Assembly (NCBI GenBank): GCA_016716235.1 | Contig: JADJWS010000001.1 | Span: forward strand, 2,170,001-2,234,000 | DNA: 64,000 nucleotides | Source: Candidatus Defluviilinea gracilis | GTDB taxonomy: Bacteria > Chloroflexota > Anaerolineae > Anaerolineales > Villigracilaceae | Reading direction: 5' to 3' | Shown: positions 25,585 through 32,275 of the stretch, in pieces | Layout: each line of letters begins with the position of its first letter | How positions within the stretch are numbered: the first letter of the stretch is position 1 | Program-made: the position numbers and the translations under genes | The notes under the pieces: model-generated | Told to the model about the DNA's origin: nothing | What the model saw: the letters and a program-made list of their open reading frames with translations, nothing else | The model's database searches: none

Positions 25585-26319
25585 CTACGGTTTGTTGTCT
25601 GTGATCAAAATATCCAACGCCACAGGCAACGCGAGCTTCGACCACTCAGTGTACATTTTGCCTGACGGGTGCAAACCGTCGCCCGCGATCAACGATGGAT
25701 CATTGACCGCTTCGCGCGAGATGGGCGTGATGTCAATGTAGTGCGCGCCCGCCTTTTCGGTCTCTTCGCGGTTGATCGCATTAAATCGGTTGATCTCGTC
25801 CGCTATTTTCTTACTGTCGCGGTCGCCTGCAAAGGGTGTCACTCCCCAATCGGGGATGGATAGCACGATGACGCGGTTCGCGTCGCCGCCTGCGTATTCG
25901 ATCGCTTTGTTCAAGAGGAAAACAAAACTCTTGCGATACTCTTCAATATCCAATCCGCGATATTGGTTGTTGACTCCGATCAGCAGGGAGACCAAATCGT
26001 ATGGGGGATCAATTTTCTGCGCTTGAATTCCATCCCAAAGTTCGTCGGTCGTCCAGCCTGTGCGGGCGATGATGGTGACTTCGACACCCCCCTCAATCCC
26101 CCCAAATTGCGAAGCAATTTGGGGGGAAGATTCGACCAGGGATGCAAGTTGGTTGGGCCAACGTTCAGCCTCGTCCACGCTTTCGCCGATGGTGTAGGAA
26201 TCGCCGAGGGCTAGGTAACGGACAGCGGGCATATCATCGTCTCCTGAAACAAGCGTGGTTGGATTTTGAGTACAGCCTATGAGGAAAGCCAGTAAGAGCG
26301 CAAGCCGAATTATAGCCAC
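25585..26319 (-). CDS. SGNH/GDSL hydrolase lipoprotein
   Basis: The 244-residue protein has a lipoprotein signal (LALLLAFLIGC, lipobox LIGC at about residues 12-15) and an SGNH hydrolase domain: block I YLALGDSYTIGE with nucleophile Ser, block II Gly in RTGWTTDE, block III LLIGVNNQYRG (Asn), block V AGDGLHPSG (Asp and His). It is probably an anchored esterase or lipase. Between the first and second blocks, SSPQIASQFGGIEGG (about residues 60-74) is encoded by a perfect inverted repeat and looks like an insertion. An alternative ATG at 26232 would lose the lipobox. Confidence 0.87.
   Translation of the reverse strand: MAIIRLALLLAFLIGCTQNPTTLVSGDDDMPAVRYLALGDSYTIGESVDEAERWPNQLASLVESSPQIASQFGGIEGGVEVTIIARTGWTTDELWDGIQAQKIDPPYDLVSLLIGVNNQYRGLDIEEYRKSFVFLLNKAIEYAGGDANRVIVLSIPDWGVTPFAGDRDSKKIADEINRFNAINREETEKAGAHYIDITPISREAVNDPSLIAGDGLHPSGKMYTEWSKLALPVALDILITDNKP
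26098..26126. repeat. 13-bp inverted repeat inside the SGNH gene
   Basis: CCCCCCAAATTGC (26098-26110) and GCAATTTGGGGGG (26114-26126) pair perfectly across a 3-nt loop, preceded by CCCCCCTCAAT (26087-26097). It is read in frame as part of the lipoprotein. A hairpin this perfect is not needed for any protein motif. Confidence 0.85.
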
Positions 26320-26341
26320 AAAGCCTCAGTGTGGAAAAACT

Positions 26342-27745
26342 TCAAGAGGCAGAATCAGGCCCCACCGTCGAGAGAAGCGGGGTTGTGTCCGTGGTCGTGT
26401 TGACGAGATCATGAATCCACTTGCGCGAGAGATAACGCCGCGTGATGACGATCGCTTTGACGACCTCCTCTATTAGCACCAGCGCGTACACAAAATAGAC
26501 GGGGAGATGCAGGACAAATCCGCCGATGAGCGCGGCGGGGACGCCGATCAGCCAGATTGAGAAGAGTTCGGTGAACATGGCGAAACGCGTGTCGCCGCCC
26601 GCGCGTAACGCGCCGATGAACAACATGAAGTTGTACACGCGCAGCCACGCGGACAGCGAATAGACCAGCATGATGTTTTTTAAATCATACACGGCTGAAT
26701 CGGAAACTTGATATAGACTCGCGATAAAGTCGCGCGAGAAGAACACGATCACGCTGCCCAATAGCGCCAACGTCACAGCCATGATGGTGAAGCGGCGGCT
26801 GTATTCGAACGCGGTCTCTTTTTCTTTCTCGCCGATCTTGTTGCCGACCATCACCGCGCAGGCATTGCCCAAGCCGATGAACAAAACAAACATGAGTTCT
26901 TCGATGGTGGCGTTGATGTTGATCGCCGCGATGGCGTCGGTGCCGATGCGCGCGTAGACCGCGTAGTAGAAGGTAATACCGAACGACCAGATCACTTCGT
27001 TCAGCGCGGCAGGCATGGACGTGCGCAATATGTTGAACAGGAACGCGCGATCGAAGTGAAAGAACGTAAGCGGATTTGCGGCGAGCGGGGTTTTTCTCGC
27101 GTACACAAGAAATAACAACAACACACATTCAAACGCCCAGCCGGTGGCTGTGCCGATCGCCGCGCCGCGCACGCCCAGTGCGGGCAGACCAAAATGCCCG
27201 AAGATGAGCGAGTATCCGAGAGCGGTCTTCAACAGCAACGCCAGCGTGGTCACAGCGACGGTCAACGTGACTTGCGTGATGCTCCGCAAGATCGAAATGT
27301 ATGAGAACGAGACCGCCATCAACACATAACTCAGTCCCACAATGCGGAGGTAGTCACTGCCAAGTTTGATGACCTCGCCATCCTCGGTGTAGAACGACAT
27401 CAGCGTTTCGGGGATGAACACCGCCGCCAGAGAAAACATCGCCGCGACCGAGACCGCGACGATGAGACAAATCCCCAACACTTTGCGGATGCTCTCCGCA
27501 TCGCCTTTCCCCCAAAACTGCGCGGTGAAAATGGACATGCCGCTCGTCACGCCGAAGACGAAGAGGATGAGCAGGAAGAAGATCTGATTCGCCAGCCCCA
27601 GCGCGGCGACAGCCGTCTCGCCCAACTGCCCGACCATCAACACGTCAACCATGTTGAGCGAAGCGGTGATCAGTTGTTGGAACGCAACCGGCACAGCCAG
27701 AGCCAATGCGGCGCGGAGGAATTCTTTATCTTTGAGGAAGGTCAT
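26342..27745 (-). CDS. MATE family efflux transporter
   Basis: The 467-residue protein has about twelve membrane spans in two homologous halves. Conserved features include FQQLITASLNMVDVLMVGQLGETAVAALG-like helix 1-2 (residues about 22-50) and LNEVIWSFGITFYYAVYARIG at the start of the second half. MATE proteins export cationic drugs or metabolites using Na+ or H+; the substrate cannot be predicted. The ATG at 27745 was chosen because upstream codons encode nothing conserved. It lies on the same strand as its neighbours with short repeat-filled gaps. Confidence 0.92.
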   Translation of the reverse strand: MTFLKDKEFLRAALALAVPVAFQQLITASLNMVDVLMVGQLGETAVAALGLANQIFFLLILFVFGVTSGMSIFTAQFWGKGDAESIRKVLGICLIVAVSVAAMFSLAAVFIPETLMSFYTEDGEVIKLGSDYLRIVGLSYVLMAVSFSYISILRSITQVTLTVAVTTLALLLKTALGYSLIFGHFGLPALGVRGAAIGTATGWAFECVLLLFLVYARKTPLAANPLTFFHFDRAFLFNILRTSMPAALNEVIWSFGITFYYAVYARIGTDAIAAININATIEELMFVLFIGLGNACAVMVGNKIGEKEKETAFEYSRRFTIMAVTLALLGSVIVFFSRDFIASLYQVSDSAVYDLKNIMLVYSLSAWLRVYNFMLFIGALRAGGDTRFAMFTELFSIWLIGVPAALIGGFVLHLPVYFVYALVLIEEVVKAIVITRRYLSRKWIHDLVNTTTDTTPLLSTVGPDSAS

Positions 27746-27871
27746 GGGAAATTTCGATGGATGAATGATGAAAGTTGGATACAAGGCACGAGATACGGGT
27801 TACGCTTTGCGAGATACGCGCAGGTAACTTGTAACTCGCAACATGCGGATAACATGCTTGTCGTCGCTGAT

Positions 27872-28804
27872 TTACTGATCTTCCGGCGCTTCTCTTACGA
27901 TGTACAGCGGTCTGCCCTTGGCTTCGTCGTACAACCGCCCAATATATTCGCCGAGGATGCCGAGCGAGATTAATTGCACGCCGCCTAAAAACAGCACAAA
28001 GACCAGCGTGGTCGTTTGCCCTTCAAAGAAATGCGTGCCTGCCAGGCGTAAAATCGCAACCACGGGTATGGCGATGATGGCAAGTCCCGCCGAGGCGAAC
28101 CCGAAAAATGTGGCTACTTGCAATGGGAAATATGAAAAGCCTGTCACGGCATTGATGGCGAGGCGGAGCATCTTGCGGAACGGATATTTCGTCTCGCCCG
28201 CCGCGCGCGCGGCGCGTTTATATTCCACGCCGATCTGTTTGAAGCCGACCCACGCGCTCATGCCGCGCAAAAAGCGATGCCGCTCGCGCATCTGGTTCAT
28301 CACCTTCACCACTTTGCGATCCATCAAACGGAAGTCGCCGGTGTCGAGCGGGATCTTCACATCGGTGATGCGATAGATCAGGCGATAGAACAGCGACGCC
28401 GTCCACAACTTGAACCACGATTCGCCCTCGCGTTCGGCGCGCACGGCAAAGACCACTTCGTACCCCTCCTGCCATTTCTTCGCCATGTCGAGAATCAATT
28501 CGGGCGGGTCCTGCAAGTCCGCGTCAATGATGACGACCGCGTCGCCGCGCGAATAATCGAGTCCGGCAGTCACCGCCACTTGATGACCAAAATTCCGCGC
28601 GAAGATGACCGGGCGCACGCGCTGATCCGTTTTGGCAAGGTCGCGGATGATATCGCTCGAACTGTCGGAGGAGCCGTCGTCGATCAGGATCAATTCCCAC
28701 GACTTGCGGGTTTTGTCCATCACTTCTTTCACGCGGCGATAGAGTTCGGGCAGGTTGTCTTTTTCGTTGAAGATGGGGGCAATGATCGAAAATACGATAT
28801 TCAT
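27872..28804 (-). CDS. GtrB/DPM1-like membrane glycosyltransferase
   Basis: The 310-residue family 2 enzyme transfers a sugar from a nucleotide donor to polyprenyl phosphate. It has the GT-A start FSIIAPIFNEKDNLPELYRR, LILIDDGSSDSS, the metal motif VIIDADLQDPPEL (DAD), GDFRLMDRKVV (about residue 160) and two C-terminal membrane helices (about 230-290), as in GtrB and bacterial DPM synthases. The product would feed GT-C transferases such as those encoded at 5335, 43377 and 45740. Its start overlaps the transporter gene by 4 bp. Confidence 0.93.
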   Translation of the reverse strand: MNIVFSIIAPIFNEKDNLPELYRRVKEVMDKTRKSWELILIDDGSSDSSSDIIRDLAKTDQRVRPVIFARNFGHQVAVTAGLDYSRGDAVVIIDADLQDPPELILDMAKKWQEGYEVVFAVRAEREGESWFKLWTASLFYRLIYRITDVKIPLDTGDFRLMDRKVVKVMNQMRERHRFLRGMSAWVGFKQIGVEYKRAARAAGETKYPFRKMLRLAINAVTGFSYFPLQVATFFGFASAGLAIIAIPVVAILRLAGTHFFEGQTTTLVFVLFLGGVQLISLGILGEYIGRLYDEAKGRPLYIVREAPEDQ

Positions 28805-30048
28805 GGATATGATTTCTTTCGGTTGGTTTTTTTTCCACGGGTGGAGTCGGTTGGGGTGGGGGAGGCAACCGTATGGGCGGATGAAGCGCGGGCTTTATCC
28901 AACAGTTTGAATTTGCGCGAGCCGCGCCGGGGCGGGTTCACCTTTTCGGGCGGCGCCACAAATTGCGTGTTGCCGTCATCTTCGAAGGGAGATAAGCCCA
29001 GGATCCTCCGTTGGAGGTATCCCGCAATGATGATGGCTGACGCCAGCACGGGCACTACGAGCAGGGCGCCGAGAATGCCCTCGAGCACCGTCGCCGCGAT
29101 GATGGCGATGAAGACGATCCCCTCGTGCATGTGCACGCTGCGCCCCATGATGAGCGGGCGCAAGAAAAGATTCTTCAGGGTCATCAAGATGAAAAAGACA
29201 GCGACGAGGATCATCGCCACCCAAAAGTTCGGCAGGGGAATCCACGTGGAGCCTTCCAGGAGGGCAACGCTTGCCGCAATCACGGCGGCGAGGAACGGTC
29301 CCACATCTGGCACGAGCGTGAATAAGCCGGCGATCAAGCCGAGCGCCAGCGCCCCGGGGATACCGAGGATGAGCCATGTTACGGTGAACACCGCGCCGAC
29401 GATGATCATCAGCACGATCTGACCGCGCAGGTATGCCATCCAAATACGGCGGATGCGGCGATACAATTCGTGAATTTCCGCGCGGTAGGGCGGCTGGACG
29501 AAGGAGAACAATCTCTCGCGCAAGCCCGCCCATTCGGATAGGAACAGGTAAGCCCCCACGAGGATGACGAGGAACCATAACACGCCCACGGAGGTTGTTT
29601 CGAGCAAGTGCAACGCGTCTTTTGGCAATGGCGCGGTGATCGCGTCCTGAAGTTGCGCCAGGCTCTGCCCCCATTCCTCGAGGTGGAAGACCAGGTTGCC
29701 GATTTGAACGGGTTGCATCAACATTGCGCTCAACTGACTCGAGAGGTCGACCAGGTCTTGAAAGACCACCTGCGCTTCATCATAGAAGATCGGCGCAAGA
29801 GTGGCGGGCACGCCCACGAGCAGGATCAACGAGGAGAAATAGACAATGTTTACCGCCGCATTGCGAGACATTCGGGTGTTCTTGGTAAGATACACAACCG
29901 CTGGGTTGATCAAGTAGGCGATAAACGCGGCAATCACCATGTTCCGCGCCACATCGCGCCCATAAAAAAGAAATGCCACACAGGCGAGGAAGAAAAGAAT
30001 CCCCGCAGTGTATCGGAAGGTTGGGCTCCACGGCGTATCCTGGTTCAT
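28801..30048 (-). CDS. AI-2E family (PerM-like) membrane transporter
   Basis: The 415-residue protein has about eight membrane helices arranged as in the AI-2E/PerM family, with the conserved AFIAYLINPAVVYLTK near residue 45 and GLIAGLFTLVPDVGPFLAAV (about 240-260). A basic, proline-rich cytoplasmic tail (about residue 360 onward) follows. Members export autoinducer-2 or act as Na+/H+ antiporters; which applies here is unknown. It overlaps threonine synthase and the glycosyltransferase by 4 bp each, so the three form a translationally coupled operon. Confidence 0.88.
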   Translation of the reverse strand: MNQDTPWSPTFRYTAGILFFLACVAFLFYGRDVARNMVIAAFIAYLINPAVVYLTKNTRMSRNAAVNIVYFSSLILLVGVPATLAPIFYDEAQVVFQDLVDLSSQLSAMLMQPVQIGNLVFHLEEWGQSLAQLQDAITAPLPKDALHLLETTSVGVLWFLVILVGAYLFLSEWAGLRERLFSFVQPPYRAEIHELYRRIRRIWMAYLRGQIVLMIIVGAVFTVTWLILGIPGALALGLIAGLFTLVPDVGPFLAAVIAASVALLEGSTWIPLPNFWVAMILVAVFFILMTLKNLFLRPLIMGRSVHMHEGIVFIAIIAATVLEGILGALLVVPVLASAIIIAGYLQRRILGLSPFEDDGNTQFVAPPEKVNPPRRGSRKFKLLDKARASSAHTVASPTPTDSTRGKKTNRKKSYP

Positions 30049-31313
30049 AACAATGTTTTCACGGCATTCAGGGTCGGTTCGATGACCGGCGCCTCGGCGA
30101 CCGCCCGCATCGCCGCGCGGATGTCTTTCAATCCGCTACCGGTATTGATTACCAGGATGGGATTCCCGCTTCCGATCACCCCAGTGGAAATTGCCCGCGC
30201 CACCCCGGCATACGCCGCCGCCCCGGCGGGTTCGGCAAAGATGCCCACCTTGCCAAGTTCGGCAATGGCGTAGAGGATCTCTTCATCTGATACATTAACG
30301 TACGTGCCGCCGGTTTCCTTCGCCGCGCGGACCGCGCGCGCGCCATCGCGCGGCAAATCGACAGAGATCGAATCGGCAATCGTCTTTGCCGTGACAGGCT
30401 TGATGGCTTCGGTGTTGGCATGGAAGGCGTTCGAGATCGCCGCAGACCCTTCGGCTTGCACGCCGATGATGTGAGGGGTGTTTGCCATCCAACCGAGTTC
30501 CACCAGGTCTTTGAAACCTTTGTGGATTCCCGAAATGATGTTGCCGTCTCCCACCGAAACAAAAACAGTCAACGGCGGATGCTCCAAACCCGCGCCGAAC
30601 TCTTCGTGCCATTTCGCGTGGGCGTCCTGCCACCATTCCCAAATTTCGAATGCGGCGGTTTTCTTTCCCTCCGCCGTGAACGGATTGTAGCCCGTGTTGC
30701 GGCAATACCAACCGAACTCGTCGGCGCATTTCACGGTGAGGTCGAACGCGTCGTCGTACGAGCCGTCCACCAGAATCACTTTCGCGCCGAAGATGAGCAG
30801 TTGCGCCACCTTCGCCGGCGGAGCGGACTTCGGCGCAAAGATAATCGCCTTTTGCCCAACCGCGGCAGACATCCCTGCGAGAGCCGCGCCGGCGTTCCCC
30901 GTCGAAGCGGTGACGACGATCTCCGCGCCGATCTCATGCGCGCGAGTCACCACGATGGCGCTGGCGCGATCCTTGAAGGAAGCCGTGGGGTTGCGGGACT
31001 CGTCCTTTAGCCACAGGTTTTGCAACCCGTATTTTTTTGCAAGGGAGGATAATTGATAAACGGGTGTTCCGCCCACAGCATGAAGCGGGGTTGAGTCGCC
31101 TTCAGGTTCGCCCACCGGCAGGAGCGGCAAATATCGCCACAGCGACGGGTCGTTGCGCGAGAGCAGGTCTTCGGGCTGGTATTTGGTCTTGATGGAATCG
31201 TAATCGAGCGTCACATCCAAATTGCCGCCGTCTTTGGGGCAAGTGTACGCAACTTCGTTGGGAGCATATTCCGTTCCGCATAACGAACAGCGGTAGCCGA
31301 GGAATTTATCCAT
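30045..31313 (-). CDS. thrC: threonine synthase
   Basis: The 422-residue PLP enzyme converts O-phosphohomoserine to threonine. An N-terminal cysteine pair (YRCSLCGTEY with a later YTCPKDGGN) resembles the zinc-ribbon extension of many bacterial threonine synthases. The PLP lysine lies in DESRNPTASFKDRASAIVV, the phosphate loop in TASTGNAGAALAGMSA, and GDGNIISGIHKGF is another conserved segment. It is first in a 4-bp-overlapping operon with the AI-2E transporter and GtrB-like genes, an odd partnership with no obvious metabolic link. Confidence 0.93.
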   Translation of the reverse strand: MDKFLGYRCSLCGTEYAPNEVAYTCPKDGGNLDVTLDYDSIKTKYQPEDLLSRNDPSLWRYLPLLPVGEPEGDSTPLHAVGGTPVYQLSSLAKKYGLQNLWLKDESRNPTASFKDRASAIVVTRAHEIGAEIVVTASTGNAGAALAGMSAAVGQKAIIFAPKSAPPAKVAQLLIFGAKVILVDGSYDDAFDLTVKCADEFGWYCRNTGYNPFTAEGKKTAAFEIWEWWQDAHAKWHEEFGAGLEHPPLTVFVSVGDGNIISGIHKGFKDLVELGWMANTPHIIGVQAEGSAAISNAFHANTEAIKPVTAKTIADSISVDLPRDGARAVRAAKETGGTYVNVSDEEILYAIAELGKVGIFAEPAGAAAYAGVARAISTGVIGSGNPILVINTGSGLKDIRAAMRAVAEAPVIEPTLNAVKTLL

Positions 31314-31419
31314 GCGCTGATTTTACCCGATACATGTGAAGACCTGATGGGTCTCCGCGAAAGCACAACGGATTCGCGGCCATGTCCACGTGTGGATTAA
31401 GATTATCAACGTCGTGAAT

Positions 31420-31480
31420 AAGACCTGTCAGGTCTTAAACAAAAAAGACTTTCAGGTTTGAAAACGTGAGAGTCTTTCTA
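31420..31480. repeat. AAGACCTGTCAGGTCTT palindrome and relative
   Basis: AAGACCTGTCAGGTCTT (31420-31436) is a perfect palindrome around a central base. It is followed by AAAAAGACTTTCAGG and GTGAGAGTCTTTCT (31441-31480), another hairpin. The first unit shares AGACCTGTCAGGT with the inverted repeat inside the xanthine-dehydrogenase-type gene (33992-34004). The rest of the 31314-31588 gap has no recognisable gene. Confidence 0.75.
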
Positions 31481-31588
31481 TGGAATAGTGAAGTATTTGG
31501 TTGATTTAAGGCGAAGCCCGCAAGGTTGAATTAGTAAAATCAGGCTTTTCAACTTGAAAATATCGCAAACTTCTCGTGAGCGAATCGT

Positions 31589-31900
31589 TTACCTTTTCAT
31601 AAAAACTAGCATCATTTCATAAATTTGAAGAGTCGCGAAATAGAATAACAAGGGAACAAATAATGCAGAGATAATGTATTTGCTTTTCCTCTTGTCTAGA
31701 AATAATTCATTTAAAGTCACGTCGAGATTTGAGGACTTTCCAAAATAAAACAACATGGCAGCCATGGCGACTCCTGAAATTCCTCTTGCAACAGCTGGGT
31801 ATTCTCTATATACATGAAAAGCTAAAAAAACACTGAAAAACGCTAATAGTGTTAATATCACAACTAGTAAATACTTTTGAAATTGTATTTTGATTTTCAT
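31589..31900 (-). CDS. AT-rich small membrane protein
   Basis: The 103-residue protein has about three hydrophobic segments (YLLVVILTLLAFFSVFLAF, AVARGISGVAMAAMLFYFG, SALFVPLLFYFATLQIYEM) and lysine-rich ends. No family is recognised. Its DNA is markedly AT-rich and uses codons such as AAA, ATA and TTT far more than its neighbours, a sign of recent acquisition. Its ATG follows directly after the TAA of a truncated PIN toxin fragment and borrows the AGGAG within that fragment as ribosome binding site. Confidence 0.5.
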   Translation of the reverse strand: MKIKIQFQKYLLVVILTLLAFFSVFLAFHVYREYPAVARGISGVAMAAMLFYFGKSSNLDVTLNELFLDKRKSKYIISALFVPLLFYFATLQIYEMMLVFMKR

Positions 31901-31960
31901 TTAGAACTCCTGAGCTAAAAAAATCTCAAGAAAGATGTTCGTATCAAGCAGAGCCTTCAT
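31901..31960 (-). pseudogene. truncated PIN-domain (VapC-like) toxin
   Basis: Only 19 codons remain: MKALLDTNIFLEIFLAQEF then TAA. LLDTNIFLE is the standard start of PIN-domain ribonuclease toxins, including the first catalytic Asp (residue 6). The rest of a normal toxin of about 130 residues is gone and replaced by the AT-rich gene at 31589-31900. It follows the DUF2281 gene on the same strand, the usual antitoxin-toxin order. The fragment cannot be active. Confidence 0.7.
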
Positions 31961-32009
31961 GGTAACCGCCCCGCAATTCAGCAATTTGGTGTTGAAGTTG
32001 AACCGAAGT

Positions 32010-32174
32010 TTATTGGCCGCGCAAATCTTTCAACGCGCCTTCCCATCGGAAGTTCATGGGGGCGCTTTGCTTTTTGACTCGGTATTCCAACAAAAACGCG
32101 ACAAAATCCCGCACCTCAGTTTGCAAGGCGGGCGGAAGCATGCGCAACATTTCCTGCAAGGACAAATCAGCCAT
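32010..32174 (-). CDS. DUF2281 antitoxin-like protein
   Basis: A 54-residue frame begins MADLSLQEMLRMLPPALQTE, continues with DFVAFLLEYRVKKQS and ends EGALKDLRGQ. The pattern of leucines, PP before helix 2 and VRDFVAFLLEYR matches DUF2281 proteins, small partners of PIN toxins. A good AGGAG lies 8-12 nt upstream of the ATG (CAGGAGACAATC). The truncated toxin follows 49 bp downstream, so this is the surviving half of a toxin-antitoxin pair. Confidence 0.75.
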   Translation of the reverse strand: MADLSLQEMLRMLPPALQTEVRDFVAFLLEYRVKKQSAPMNFRWEGALKDLRGQ

Positions 32175-32218
32175 GATTGTCTCCTGTTCTCTCTTTGCCT
32201 ATTTTACCCGATATGCAA

Positions 32219-32258
32219 AAAGGACTCTCAGACGTAAAATCTTGAGAGTCCTTTTCAT
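32219..32258. terminator. bidirectional terminator
   Basis: AAGGACTCTCA (about 32220-32230) pairs with TGAGAGTCCTT (32243-32253), followed by TTTTC on the plus strand and TTTTTGC on the minus strand. It lies 18 bp past the stop of the xanthine-dehydrogenase-type gene on the minus strand and separates it from the toxin-antitoxin remnant. Confidence 0.75.
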
Positions 32259-32275
32259 ATTTTATCCTTCCGCAT

